A stretch of 64,000 bases of DNA from Opitutia bacterium (GCA_947474365.1 CANJIU010000004.1:1-64000); one strand, 5' to 3'; shown: positions 54,194 to 63,790, numbered from the stretch's first letter. Notes: generated by a model from the sequence alone, not told the origin. Program-made: numbers and translations.

Positions 54194-55636
54194 ATGATCC
54201 AGACCCTCACGACCCCCGCCCCCGCCCCGCTCTACGTCGAACTCGCGCGCTCCCTCGAACTGCTCATCGAGCAGGGCACGCTCCGGCCCGGCCACCGGCT
54301 TCCCTCTGTCCGCCGGATGTCGCTCCAACGCGATGTGAGCATCTCAACCGTGCTCCAGGCCTACACCCTGCTCGAAAACCGCGGCTGGATCGAAGCACGT
54401 CCACAGTCCGGATACTATGTGCGCCCGCGGCTCCCGATGCACGCCCCCGAGCCCCGCATGGCCCGCCCAATGGCAAAGCCCAGCTACGTTGGCATGAAGG
54501 ATCTGACCGCCGAGATGCTCTCCATCGCGAGCAATCCGAGTTATGTCCCGTTCGGCGCCGCCTGCCCCGACCACACGCTGTTTCCGACGAAGAAGCTGGC
54601 GCGGATCCTCGCCTCGGTCGGCCGCAACGATCCCGCGCTCCTCGGCCGCTACGCCATGAACTGGGCCTTCGACCCGCTCGCCCGCGAAATTGCCCGGCGT
54701 TACCTCCAGGCCGGGTGTCCGCTGCCGCACGACGAACTCATCATCACCATCGGCTGCACCGAGGCGATCAACCTCGCATTGCGCGCCGTAACCAAGCCGG
54801 GCGACACCGTCGCCGTCGAAACGCCGTCCTACTTCGGCTTCCTCGAGACCTTGCAGAGCCTCAACCTCCGCGTCGTCGAGATCCCGACCGGGCCCCGGAC
54901 CGGCATCTGCCTTGACGCCACCCGCGACGCGCTCGCCCACAACGACGTCAAGGCCGTCATGATCATGCCGAGCTACCAGAACCCGCTCGGTTCCTGCATG
55001 CCCGACGAGAACAAGGAAAAGCTCTACCAAATCCTCGCCGAGTTCGACGTGCCCGCGATCGAGGACGACGTCTACGGCGACCTGCACTTCGGCGAGCGGC
55101 GCCCCAAGCCCCTCAAGGCCTGGGACACCGACGGCCGGGTGATCCTGTGCAGTTCCTTTGGCAAGACGCTCGCCCCTTCATTGCGGGTAGGCTGGTGTGC
55201 CCCCGGACGTTATCTTGAACGTGTGCGGCGGCTCAAGTTCACCAACACCCTCGGCACGCCGGTGGTGCTGCAGAAGACCGTCTCGGACTTTCTGCGCAAC
55301 GGCGGCTACGATCACCACCTGCGCTCAATTCGGCGCGCCTATCACCATCAGCTGCACCTTTTCTCGCAGGCGATTCTCCGCCACTTTCCCGAAGGCACGC
55401 GCCTGAGCCGGCCTGAGGGCGGTTTCGTGCTCTGGGTCGAAATGCCTGCCGGCGTCGACACGCTCCGACTCCACCGTGAGGCGCTGAAACATCACATCAG
55501 CACCGCACCCGGCGCGCTCTTTTCCGTGAAGGATCGCTACCGGAACTGCCTGCGGATGAATTGTGGTGTGCCGTGGACCGATACGATCGAGGCGGCCGTG
55601 CGCACGCTCGGCGAACTGGCGAGGAAGCAGCTGTGA
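54194..55636 (+). CDS. MocR-type GntR/aminotransferase regulator
   Basis: A 480-residue PLP-dependent transcription regulator. A GntR winged helix lies at residues 10-75 (GHRLPSVRRMSLQRDVSISTVLQAYTLLENRGWIEARPQSGYYV), followed by an aminotransferase class I fold with YFGF, PSYQNPLGSCM, EDDVYGDLHFG and the PLP lysine Lys324 in SSFGKTLAPSLRVGW. Such proteins sense amino acids or PLP-related ligands and often regulate a divergent or downstream gene. It overlaps the next gene (GNAT) by four bases. The ATG at 54194 fits the GntR start. Confidence 0.92.
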   Translation: MIQTLTTPAPAPLYVELARSLELLIEQGTLRPGHRLPSVRRMSLQRDVSISTVLQAYTLLENRGWIEARPQSGYYVRPRLPMHAPEPRMARPMAKPSYVGMKDLTAEMLSIASNPSYVPFGAACPDHTLFPTKKLARILASVGRNDPALLGRYAMNWAFDPLAREIARRYLQAGCPLPHDELIITIGCTEAINLALRAVTKPGDTVAVETPSYFGFLETLQSLNLRVVEIPTGPRTGICLDATRDALAHNDVKAVMIMPSYQNPLGSCMPDENKEKLYQILAEFDVPAIEDDVYGDLHFGERRPKPLKAWDTDGRVILCSSFGKTLAPSLRVGWCAPGRYLERVRRLKFTNTLGTPVVLQKTVSDFLRNGGYDHHLRSIRRAYHHQLHLFSQAILRHFPEGTRLSRPEGGFVLWVEMPAGVDTLRLHREALKHHISTAPGALFSVKDRYRNCLRMNCGVPWTDTIEAAVRTLGELARKQL

Positions 55637-56160
55637 GTACGTCCATCGAGCCGGTTTCACCTCCACCTACCGCCGCGGATCTCGCCGGGCTCGGCGCCCT
55701 GCTGCGCGACGCCGTCGAGGGCGGCGCCTCGGTCGGCTTCATGCTGCCGTTGCCCGATGCCGAAGTGACGGTGTATTGGACGTCGGTGTACGCGGAGGTC
55801 GGCTCCGGCAGTCGCATCCTCCTCGCCGCCCGCGAGGCGGGCCGGATCGTTGGCAGTGTGCAACTCGCCCTCGCGGGCAAGCCCAACGCCCTCCACCGCG
55901 CCGAGGTGCAAAAACTCCTCGTGCAGCGCACGCATCGGGGCCGCGGGCTGGGCACCGCCCTCCTGCAGGCCGCCGAGGCGGCCGCCCGGGCCGGCCAGCG
56001 TTCGCTTCTCGTCCTCGACACGAGCGCGACGGGCAACGCACTCGGACTATATTCGCGCTGTGGTTACACCCGCGCCGGCGTCATTCCGCGCTACGCCCGG
56101 GATCCCGACGGTCCGTTCATCGACACGGTAATTTATTACAAGGAGCTCGCCCGCCCATGA
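55633..56160 (+). CDS. GNAT-family N-acetyltransferase
   Basis: A 175-residue acetyltransferase. The acetyl-CoA loop is QRTHRGRGLGTALLQAAEAAARAGQ, with LLVLDTSATGNALGLYSRCGY following, typical of the GNAT core. It starts at GTG 55633, overlapping the MocR-type stop by four bases, and a GAGGAAG run upstream can serve as ribosome binding site. Its stop overlaps the EamA exporter start (ATGA). The MocR-GNAT-exporter order suggests detoxification or resistance to an amine-bearing compound; the substrate is not known. Confidence 0.85.
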   Translation: MSTSIEPVSPPPTAADLAGLGALLRDAVEGGASVGFMLPLPDAEVTVYWTSVYAEVGSGSRILLAAREAGRIVGSVQLALAGKPNALHRAEVQKLLVQRTHRGRGLGTALLQAAEAAARAGQRSLLVLDTSATGNALGLYSRCGYTRAGVIPRYARDPDGPFIDTVIYYKELARP

Positions 56161-57143
56161 AGTCGTCGCTCGAACGCGGCACGGGCAAGCTGCCCGTGCT
56201 TTCCGCCACGCCGGACCTTTCTGCGGGGTCGCCGCCGTCCGCTCCCACGGGCGCCCAACTCGTCCTCGCCTTCACCGCGATTTACCTCATCTGGGGCAGC
56301 ACGTATCTCGCGATCCGGGTGGCGGTGGGGGCGATGCCGCCGTTCCTGATGGCCTCGGTGCGCTTCCTCATCGCCGGCACGCTGCTGCTCACGTTTCTCA
56401 AGCTGCGCGGTGCCGCCTGGCCCACGGCGCAACAATGGCGCGCCAACGTGATCATCGGCACATTTCTCCTGCTCGGCGGCAACGGTTCCGTCGTCTGGGC
56501 GGAACAATACGTTCCATCGGGGATCACCGCTCTCCTCATCGGCGTGAGCCCGCTTTTCATCGTGCTGACCGAGTGGGCCTGGCCCGGTGGCTCGCGCCCC
56601 GGCGCCGTCACGTTCGGCGCGCTGCTCCTCGGGTTTGCCGGAGTCACGTGGCTCGCCGCACCGTGGCAGACCGCGTCACACGGCGGACTCCACCTCGGCG
56701 GCGTCGCGGCCATTCTCCTCGGCTGTGTTTCCTGGGGCGTCGGTTCCATCTACTCGCGCCATGCCAAGCACGGCGCCGACTCCTTCGTGGCCTCCGCCCT
56801 CCAAATGCTCGGCGGCGGAGCCGCACTGCTCCTCGCCGCGATTCCCCACGGTGATTTCGCCGCGCTCGACACCGCCGCGATCACGCCGCGCGCGTGGGGC
56901 GCCTTTGCCTATCTCGTCGCGGTCGGATCCCTCGTGGGCTTCTCGACTTTTGTCTGGCTGATGAAACACAGCACGCCGGCCCGCGTCGCCACCTACGCCT
57001 ACGTCAACCCCATCGTCGCCGTCTTCCTCGGCTGGATCCTCCTCGACGAACCAATCACTCCACGCACCCTCGTCGCCTCGGCGATCATCGTCGCAGCAGT
57101 CGCGATCATCACGACGGAAAAATCGCGCCGCCCCAAAGCCTAG
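56157..57143 (+). CDS. EamA/DMT-superfamily exporter (YedA-like)
   Basis: A 328-residue transporter with ten predicted membrane helices in two EamA repeats. The start of the first is AIYLIWGSTYLAIRVAVGAMPPFLMASVRFLIAGTLL, and the second repeat ends VNPIVAVFLGWILLDEPITPRTLVASAIIV. These are the family's typical blocks. It overlaps the GNAT gene by four bases and would export metabolites or drugs. The N-terminal 28 residues are polar and not conserved. It is the last gene of the MocR operon and is convergent with the reductase gene. Confidence 0.9.
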   Translation: MKSSLERGTGKLPVLSATPDLSAGSPPSAPTGAQLVLAFTAIYLIWGSTYLAIRVAVGAMPPFLMASVRFLIAGTLLLTFLKLRGAAWPTAQQWRANVIIGTFLLLGGNGSVVWAEQYVPSGITALLIGVSPLFIVLTEWAWPGGSRPGAVTFGALLLGFAGVTWLAAPWQTASHGGLHLGGVAAILLGCVSWGVGSIYSRHAKHGADSFVASALQMLGGGAALLLAAIPHGDFAALDTAAITPRAWGAFAYLVAVGSLVGFSTFVWLMKHSTPARVATYAYVNPIVAVFLGWILLDEPITPRTLVASAIIVAAVAIITTEKSRRPKA

Positions 57144-57194
57144 CGTTGCAGCCTTGGCGCTGAACTCTCGCCAGGGAACAAAGCCACCGCAGCA

Positions 57195-58070
57195 TTACTT
57201 TCGCCCGGCATTCGCCCGCGCCCGGCGTGCCGTCCGATCGAACTGCCAGCGCAGCACCGGCGCAATAATGCTGTGCAACCACGCCATCGCCGTGAGCGGA
57301 ATGCCCGGGGTCACGCTGAAACGTCCACTCGCCAGCCCCTCCAGCGTCACCCGCGCCACCGCGTCGGCCGTCCACAACCCTGCGCCGGCGGTGATGGCTT
57401 TGGTCTCGACCGGTTTCGTGCGATTTTCCTCGTCCAGCTGCGGCGTGTCGGTGTCGGGGGGATAGACAATCATCACCCCGACGCCCGTGTCGGCGAGTTC
57501 CGCCCGCAACGATTCCGCCAAGCCGCGCAACGCAAACTTGGTCGGAGCGTACGGCGTGTAACCGAAAATCCCGCACAGCCCGGCGCCGGAGGAAATCAGC
57601 ACCACCGCGCCTCGTCCGCGCCGCCGCATTGCCGGCACCACCGCCTTCAACGGATAGAGCGTGCCGAAATAATTCACCGCCATCGTGCGCTCGAACACCG
57701 CGATCGGCACCTCCTCAAAATATCCCGGCCGCGCCACGCCCGCCGAAGTGATGAGCACGTCCACCGGCCCGTGTGCGCGCTCCGCGTCCGCCAGCGCCGC
57801 CAGCACCTCGGACTGCACCGCGACATCCGCACAGGCAATCACGACGGCCGCCGCGGAGTGTTCAGCGCGAATCGCCGCGTGGGCCGACTCCAGCTTGGCC
57901 GGATCGCGCGCCACCAGGCTGAGTTTCGCCCCGGCGGCGGCCGCCCGCTGCGCCAACGCGAGGCCGATCCCACTGGATCCACCCGTGATCAACACGTGTT
58001 GGTCGCGAAGATTGCCGAAGGGAACGGTAGCCACGCCTGTTTCGCTACGGACCGGGAGGTCCCAGCTCAA
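57195..58070 (-). CDS. KDSR-like short-chain dehydrogenase
   Basis: A protein of up to 291 residues of the classical SDR type. NADP(H) binding GGSSGIGLAL (30-39), the active-site Ser161, Tyr174 and Lys178 (YTPYAPTK), and the stretch DTDTPQLDEENRTKPVET (206-223), which matches eukaryotic 3-ketodihydrosphingosine reductase (KDSR). That enzyme reduces 3-ketodihydrosphingosine in sphingolipid synthesis. No serine palmitoyltransferase gene is adjacent, so the substrate could be another keto-lipid. The frame opens with TTG 58070, but two downstream GTG codons (residues 13 and 16) lie closer to the conserved fold, so the start is uncertain. Confidence 0.82.
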   Translation of the reverse strand: MSWDLPVRSETGVATVPFGNLRDQHVLITGGSSGIGLALAQRAAAAGAKLSLVARDPAKLESAHAAIRAEHSAAAVVIACADVAVQSEVLAALADAERAHGPVDVLITSAGVARPGYFEEVPIAVFERTMAVNYFGTLYPLKAVVPAMRRRGRGAVVLISSGAGLCGIFGYTPYAPTKFALRGLAESLRAELADTGVGVMIVYPPDTDTPQLDEENRTKPVETKAITAGAGLWTADAVARVTLEGLASGRFSVTPGIPLTAMAWLHSIIAPVLRWQFDRTARRARANAGRK

Positions 58071-58231
58071 ACGAAAAGACGGCGGCCTCGCGTTGAGCGC
58101 CGTCGTCTTCTGCGGTCCAACTCCCAGCGGTCACGGCTCATGACGAGGTTCAAATCGGTTGGAACCGGAATTTCGGGAGAAGCAAAGGTGCTGTACCTGC
58201 TCGGCATCCTTTGCCAAGCGTAGGGCACGCC

Positions 58232-60088
58232 ATGAATTCGATCACCGCGCGTATGACGCGACTTCGACCACCGAGTCATCCGGCGTCTCGTTTTTCCCGG
58301 CAATCATCGCTGGCGTCCGCTCCCTCCAGATCGGTTGTAGTCTGGGCGCTCCGCCTGCTCGCGGTGGCGATCGGATTTCCGGTTTCAAAGCCGACGGCAT
58401 CTGCGGCGGTCATCATCTGGCTCGGGGGATCCGGTGACTGGACGACTGCTTCCAATTGGTCCGGCGCGGTTGCACCAGTAAATTCCGGCGTCGCGTCGTT
58501 CGGAGCCCAAATCGGTGCTGGCAACGCGTTCGTAAATTCCGACATCGCAATCGAAAGCCTCTTCTTTTCCAGCGGATCCATCAACGGCGGTGGGATCCTC
58601 ACGCTCGCCGGTCCGACGATATCGAATTGGTCCGGCGGCACATTCTCCGGCACCGGCTCGTTGCGGGTCGCTGCCGGCGCGACGCTTGAAATCTCCGGCA
58701 CCGCCACCAAGGTTCTCAACCGCGCCGACGGCTACGGATCGGGAGGTCGCACGCTTGAGAATCTCGGCACGATCACCTGGACCGGTTTGGGCAGCCTCCT
58801 CGGCGGTGACGGCGCGCAGATTCTGAATCAAGCCGGCGCCGTCTTCGATTTACAGAGCGATGCCACTTTCGGTTACGCCAACGGCGGCAATGGACCGGGC
58901 TTCACCAACGCGGGAACCTTTCGCAAGAGCGCCGGGACTGGCACGTCGACCGTTTCGCAGACCGCATTCACGACGAGCGGACTGGTCAGCGTGCAAACCG
59001 GCACGCTCAGTTTTGCGTCTGGTGTGACGAGCAACGCCGGAACGTTTCGCGCCGCCTCGGGCGCGTCGCTCCTGTTCAGCGGCGGACAGTCGTTCAATCC
59101 CGGCACCTCGTTCGCCGGCGCCGGCACGATCCGCATTGATGGCGGCACGACCACGGTTTCGGGAAGTCTCATGTCGGAAAACCTCAACTTCGCCGCCGGC
59201 ACGTTACAAGGTTCCGGCAGCATTTCCGGCACGCTGCTATGGACCGGGGGCGTCTGGAGTGGCACGGGAACACTCACGATCGACAACGGAGCGAATCTCG
59301 GCATCAGCGGGGCCGCCGACAAAGTCCTCAACCGGGCCGACGGCTACGGCTCCGGCGGCCGCATCCTCGAGAATTTCGGGACAACGACGTGGACCGGCAC
59401 CGGGCAGTTGCTCGGCGGCGACGGCGCGCAAATTATCAATCGCGCGAGCGGCACGATTCTCATCCAAAACGATTCCACCCTCGGCTACGCGGGCGGTGGC
59501 GCAGGGCCCACCGTCACCAATCAAGGTACGATGCGGAAGACCACCGCCACCGGCGTCACCGCGATTTCCGGTGGTGCGTTCGTCAACTACGGCCTGGTGG
59601 ACGCACAGGCCGGCACGCTCGCATTCTCGAGCGGCGTGACCGGCAATGCGGGATCGTTCAGCGCCAGTTCCAATGCGACGATCACCTTTTCCGGTGGGCA
59701 GACCTTTAATGACGGAACGTCTTTTTCCAGTCCGGCGGGCAATATCCGGATCATCAGCGGCGCCACGACCATCTCCGGCACGCTGACCAGCGCGGGGCTC
59801 GAATTCGCCGGCGGTGATCTTTACGGATCGGCCACGATCGGCGGCACGATGGCTTGGACGGCCGGTACATGGCGCGCCGCCGATGTCGTGACGTTTTCGG
59901 CGGGGTCAACTCTCTCGCTGAGAGGAACGGCCGACAAACTCCTGGTCCGGGCTGACGGGTACGGCTCGGGCGGGCGCATCTTGCGCACCGGGGGAACCCT
60001 GGTGTGGAGCGACTCGGGCCGCATCGTCGGCAACGACGGGGCGGGCATCGACGTCATCACCGGGGGGACTGCTGGAGATTCGCAATGA
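58232..60088 (+). CDS. PEP-CTERM repeat protein, N-terminal part (frameshifted)
   Basis: The first 618 residues of a large secreted protein, starting at ATG 58232. A signal peptide with VVVWALRLLAVAIGF and SAAV precedes Gly/Ser/Thr-rich beta-helical repeats. Three copies of the repeat mark ADGYGSGGR appear. The frame is closed by a stop after TAGDSQ, just past a G6 tract. Shifting by one base after the tract resumes the expected sequence LLEIRNDSS and continues in the second segment. The original gene is therefore almost certainly single. Alternative starts are TTG 58211 and ATG 58253. Confidence 0.82.
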   Translation: MNSITARMTRLRPPSHPASRFSRQSSLASAPSRSVVVWALRLLAVAIGFPVSKPTASAAVIIWLGGSGDWTTASNWSGAVAPVNSGVASFGAQIGAGNAFVNSDIAIESLFFSSGSINGGGILTLAGPTISNWSGGTFSGTGSLRVAAGATLEISGTATKVLNRADGYGSGGRTLENLGTITWTGLGSLLGGDGAQILNQAGAVFDLQSDATFGYANGGNGPGFTNAGTFRKSAGTGTSTVSQTAFTTSGLVSVQTGTLSFASGVTSNAGTFRAASGASLLFSGGQSFNPGTSFAGAGTIRIDGGTTTVSGSLMSENLNFAAGTLQGSGSISGTLLWTGGVWSGTGTLTIDNGANLGISGAADKVLNRADGYGSGGRILENFGTTTWTGTGQLLGGDGAQIINRASGTILIQNDSTLGYAGGGAGPTVTNQGTMRKTTATGVTAISGGAFVNYGLVDAQAGTLAFSSGVTGNAGSFSASSNATITFSGGQTFNDGTSFSSPAGNIRIISGATTISGTLTSAGLEFAGGDLYGSATIGGTMAWTAGTWRAADVVTFSAGSTLSLRGTADKLLVRADGYGSGGRILRTGGTLVWSDSGRIVGNDGAGIDVITGGTAGDSQ

Positions 60089-62525
60089 CTCGAGCTTCGT
60101 CTACGGCGGTGGCGGCAACATTCCGCTGCTCACCAATGCCGGCACAGTGCGAAAAGTCGCATCCGCGGGTACGACGGTGTTTGAGAGCGTCGCATTTACC
60201 AACACCGGCCGCCTGGAACTGCTTGGAGGATCGCTCAATCTCACCAACAGCGGCGGCCTGGCGAACCAGGGAGTGGTCGACGTGCAGGCCGGCACCCTCA
60301 CCAGTTCCGCCGGCGGCATGACCAGCTCGGGCGGCACCTTCAACGTCTCCAGCGGAGCGCAGATCCGCTACACGGGCGGCACCAACACGATCGTCAATTC
60401 GAGCTTTGCGGGGGCCGGACTCGTGGAGGTCGCAGGAGGAACTCTGCTCGTTTCCGGCGTGACCGTTAGCAGCAACGTGCGGCTCAGCTCGGGAGCGATC
60501 GGCGGCGGTGGCACCCTCACCGTCAATTCTGGCGGCAGTTTTCAGTGGCAGGGCGGCGCTCTGTTTGACACCGGCACGCTGGCCATTGCTTCCGGCGGCT
60601 CGCTACAAATCAGCGGCAGCGCTTCGAAGTCCTTTTATCGCGGCGACGGCTACGGCAGCGGAGGGCGGGTGATCACCAATGCTGGCACGACCCTCTGGAC
60701 GGGCACGGGCCATCTGCTCGGCAGCGACGGTGCGGCGTTTTCAAATCTTGCCGGCGGGCTCTTTGACGCTCAAGGCGACGCCACCTTTGCCTATGGCAAC
60801 GGCGGTTCCGGCCCCACGTTTTCCAACGCCGGCACCGTCCGCAAATCGGCCGGCGCCGGAGCGACAGTCCTCGCCCTGCCGGTCTACAACAGCGGCGTCG
60901 CCGAAAGCCAGTCCGGTACCCTGCGCCTGAGTGGCGGAGGCAGCGGCAACGGCCAGTTTCAGGCCAACGGCGGCGTGATCGACTTCGCCGCCGGGTACAC
61001 GTTAACCGACGGCGCCCGGCTGACCGGAACGACGCTTTCCAAGCTGACCGCAGGCGCGATGACCGTACCCGACCGCGCGACCGCGACGGTCGGCGGCACC
61101 GCTCCGGGCCGATTCGCGCTGGAGGGCGGCGTGATCGACGGCGCCGGCGTTTTTCTCGTCGGAGCGTCTGGCATAATGTCGTGGTCGGGCGGCGGCCTGG
61201 CCAGCACCGGAATCCTGCGCGTCGCCGTTGGAGGCGAACTGAACGTATTCGGAAGCGTCAACCACGACTTCTACCGGGGCGACGGTTACGGTTCCGGCGG
61301 GCGCATCATCGAGAATTTCGGCACGGTCAACTGGAGCGACGGCAACATCCGCGGCGGGGACGGCGCGCAGTTCACCAACGGTGCCGGCGGTCTCGTCGAC
61401 CTCACGGGCGGCGGCACCTTCGGCTACACCGGCAGTGGAAACGGCCCCTCTTTTGTCAATGCCGGCACGCTGCGAAAATCGGCCGGCGCGCCCAGCACCT
61501 TCTCCCAAACCGCGGTCACCACCAGCGGCCTCGTACAGGTGAACGCCGGCAGCCTCATTTTCGCATCGGGTGTCACGAGCAACGCCGGTTCGTTCTTCGC
61601 CGGTACCGGCACGTCGCTCACGTTTTCCGGCGGTCAGACCTTCAACGACCGCACGTCGTTCAACGGCACCGGCCTTTTCCAGGCGACCGCCGGGCCGACC
61701 ACGGTTGGCGGCGCGATCAACGCCAGCCATTTCATTCTCGCTGGCGGCGGCCTGTACGGAACCGCCACCTTCAACGGTACGCTTGAATGGACCGGCGGTG
61801 ACATGCGCGGAGCCGACACGCTCGGCGTGGCAGCCGGATCCACTTTGCTTCTGACCGGCGCCGGCGACCGTGCGTTCTTCCGCGGTGACGGTTACGGCAG
61901 TGGCGGACGCATCATCGAGAATTTCGGCAGCGTCTACGTCGAAAACGCCGGCAACCTACTCGGTGGGGACGGAGCCCAGGTGCTCAACCGCAGCGGCGGC
62001 GTCTTCGAATTTCACAACAACGGCACGTTTGGCTACGCCGGCGGCGGCAACGGTCCCGCGTTCCTCAACGAGGGCACCCTCCGCAAGACCACCGGCACCG
62101 GCACCTCCACGATCGCCAGCACCGCTGTCACCCAAAACGGTCTGGTCGACGTAGCGACCGGTACGCTTAGTTTCGCGTCCAGTGTCGTCAGCAACGGCGG
62201 TCAGTTTACCGTCGCGTCCGGCGCCACGCTCGAATTTTCCGGCGGCCAGGTTTTCAACACCGGCACGCAAATTTCCGGGGCGGGACTCGTCCGGGCGACA
62301 GCGGGTGGCACGACTCTTTCCGGCAACGTGTCATTCGCCAATTTCGAACTCGCCGGTGGCAGCCTGTTCGGCACCGCCACGCTCACGTCCGGACTCCTGC
62401 GCTGGACGGGAGGAGACCTGCGCGGCGCCGACACGCTCACAGTCGGACCCACCGCCACCCTTCTCATCACCGGCGCCGGTGACCGGTACTTCCTCCGGGG
62501 TGACGGTTACGGCAGTGGCGGACGC
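58724..62525 (+). repeat. seven large tandem coding repeats
   Basis: The mark [AG]DGYGSGGR is encoded at 58724, 59336, 59951, 60642, 61278, 61884 and 62499. The steps are 612, 615, 691, 636, 606 and 615 bases, so each unit is about 205-230 residues. Only the 691-base step is not a multiple of three, exactly the interval with the frameshift. Around each mark is a pattern of a GSL-rich lead, GGDGAQ or GNDGA, and a TFGYxGGGNGP-like strand. This is a beta-helical surface protein repeat. Confidence 0.85.
60062..60067 (+). other. G6 homopolymer at the frameshift site
   Basis: Six G residues follow ATCACC and precede ACTGCTGG. One G too many relative to the reading frame of the repeat gene explains the stop at 60086-60088. 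This can be a sequencing or assembly error, a real mutation, or a slippery tract that permits phase variation. Confidence 0.7.
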
Positions 62526-63380
62526 ACCATTGAAAATCGCGGCACGATGGTGATCCAGAATGCCGGCAATCTTCTTGGGAACGACGGAGCTCAATTGATC
62601 AATCGCGCCGGCGGGACCGTGACCCTGCGTAACGACGCCACCCTCGCCTATGGCGGTGGCGGCAACGGGCCAACGTTCACGAACGAGGGCACGCTCAGCA
62701 AAATCGCCGGCACGGGGACGAGCACCATCGCGATTCCATTCGCCAACACGGGCAACATTACCGTCACGAGCGGCACCCTCGCCTTCACGTCTTCATTCAG
62801 CAGCACCAACGGCGGCATCACACTCGCAAACGGTGGGGCCTTTTCCACGACCGGCACGCTCAACCTCGGCAACGCCGCACTCACCGGAACTGGGACGCTC
62901 ACCGCCTCCGAGGTCACTGCTGGCGGACTCGTTTCCCCCGGCAATTCGGCGGGCCAACTCAACCTCGCCGGCAATCTCACCCTGCTCGCGACGAGCACGC
63001 TCATGCTCGAACTCGGCGGCACGGCGCCGGGCACCACGTACGACTTTCTCCGCGTTTTTGGCAACGCCGTCCTCGCCGGCAATCTCTCGCTCGCGTTCAT
63101 CAACGGCTATCAGTCCACCATCAACCCGGCCGCGACGTTCACGGTGGTCACGGCCACCGCGCTTTCCGGTGGCTTCGCCAACGTGGCGAACGGCCAACGG
63201 CTGGTCACCGCCGACGGCTTTGGTTCCTTCCAGGCGAACTACGGTCCATCCAGCGCCTTCGGCGGACTGACCAATAGCGTCGTCCTTTCCAACTTTGTCG
63301 CGGTGCCCGAGCCGTCGGTATGGGCGCTGATGATGGCCGGCAGTCTGCTCGTGGCGGTCCAACTCCGGCGGCGGCGCTAA
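60147..63380 (+). CDS. PEP-CTERM repeat protein, C-terminal part (frameshifted)
   Basis: The remaining 1077 residues in the shifted frame. It begins within the fourth repeat (GTG 60147 is only the first available start, and not a natural one), holds four [AG]DGYGSGGR marks, and ends in a PEP-CTERM sorting signal: VPEPSVWALMMAGSLLVAVQ followed by Arg residues. The VPEP motif, hydrophobic helix and basic tail are what exosortases recognise. Before the signal, a strand-rich segment (SLMLELGG and the TYDFLRVFG region) is typical of Verrucomicrobiota repeat proteins. Joined with the first part, it would be about 1,715 residues. The exosortase-EpsI fusion at 8.9 kb could process it. Confidence 0.85.
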   Translation: MRKVASAGTTVFESVAFTNTGRLELLGGSLNLTNSGGLANQGVVDVQAGTLTSSAGGMTSSGGTFNVSSGAQIRYTGGTNTIVNSSFAGAGLVEVAGGTLLVSGVTVSSNVRLSSGAIGGGGTLTVNSGGSFQWQGGALFDTGTLAIASGGSLQISGSASKSFYRGDGYGSGGRVITNAGTTLWTGTGHLLGSDGAAFSNLAGGLFDAQGDATFAYGNGGSGPTFSNAGTVRKSAGAGATVLALPVYNSGVAESQSGTLRLSGGGSGNGQFQANGGVIDFAAGYTLTDGARLTGTTLSKLTAGAMTVPDRATATVGGTAPGRFALEGGVIDGAGVFLVGASGIMSWSGGGLASTGILRVAVGGELNVFGSVNHDFYRGDGYGSGGRIIENFGTVNWSDGNIRGGDGAQFTNGAGGLVDLTGGGTFGYTGSGNGPSFVNAGTLRKSAGAPSTFSQTAVTTSGLVQVNAGSLIFASGVTSNAGSFFAGTGTSLTFSGGQTFNDRTSFNGTGLFQATAGPTTVGGAINASHFILAGGGLYGTATFNGTLEWTGGDMRGADTLGVAAGSTLLLTGAGDRAFFRGDGYGSGGRIIENFGSVYVENAGNLLGGDGAQVLNRSGGVFEFHNNGTFGYAGGGNGPAFLNEGTLRKTTGTGTSTIASTAVTQNGLVDVATGTLSFASSVVSNGGQFTVASGATLEFSGGQVFNTGTQISGAGLVRATAGGTTLSGNVSFANFELAGGSLFGTATLTSGLLRWTGGDLRGADTLTVGPTATLLITGAGDRYFLRGDGYGSGGRTIENRGTMVIQNAGNLLGNDGAQLINRAGGTVTLRNDATLAYGGGGNGPTFTNEGTLSKIAGTGTSTIAIPFANTGNITVTSGTLAFTSSFSSTNGGITLANGGAFSTTGTLNLGNAALTGTGTLTASEVTAGGLVSPGNSAGQLNLAGNLTLLATSTLMLELGGTAPGTTYDFLRVFGNAVLAGNLSLAFINGYQSTINPAATFTVVTATALSGGFANVANGQRLVTADGFGSFQANYGPSSAFGGLTNSVVLSNFVAVPEPSVWALMMAGSLLVAVQLRRRR

Positions 63381-63598
63381 ACCGCAACGCCTCACCGCAA
63401 AAAAACCCGGCCGGCATATTTCACTCCCTGTCCCACCCCAAGGGCCGGGGCCAAAAAAGTCGGCGCCAGCCTTGGCCGGTCGAGATCGGAAGCGACAGAT
63501 TACTGTCCTCTGCGCAGGCCACGGTGTGCGGAATTTTCTGCAAACCTGTCGAGTCTGCTTCGGCCCCCGGTCCGCTCGGCGGTCAGCGGCGGGCCCGT

Positions 63599-63790
63599 TC
63601 AGGCTGCGAGCGACCGGCGTGACGCCGGCGGCGGCCAGGGATCGCGCCGGTCGGGGAATGGCACCACCTCGGCCAACAGCCGGGGCGGAATCGGCGGGCT
63701 TTCCACATTCTCCCATTCCTGTCGCACGCGCCGGGCCACCTGGCGCGAGAGGTCGTAGACTCCATATCCAGTTCGTCGATTGGTTTTCAC
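63599..63790 (-). CDS. possible small protein
   Basis: A 63-residue frame on the minus strand, beginning GTG (KTNRRTGYGVYDLSRQVARRVRQEWENV), basic and then Pro-rich. The first half is protein-like with an amphipathic helix, but no ribosome binding site or family was recognised. It could be a small gene or a chance frame. Confidence 0.3.
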   Translation of the reverse strand: MKTNRRTGYGVYDLSRQVARRVRQEWENVESPPIPPRLLAEVVPFPDRRDPWPPPASRRSLAA

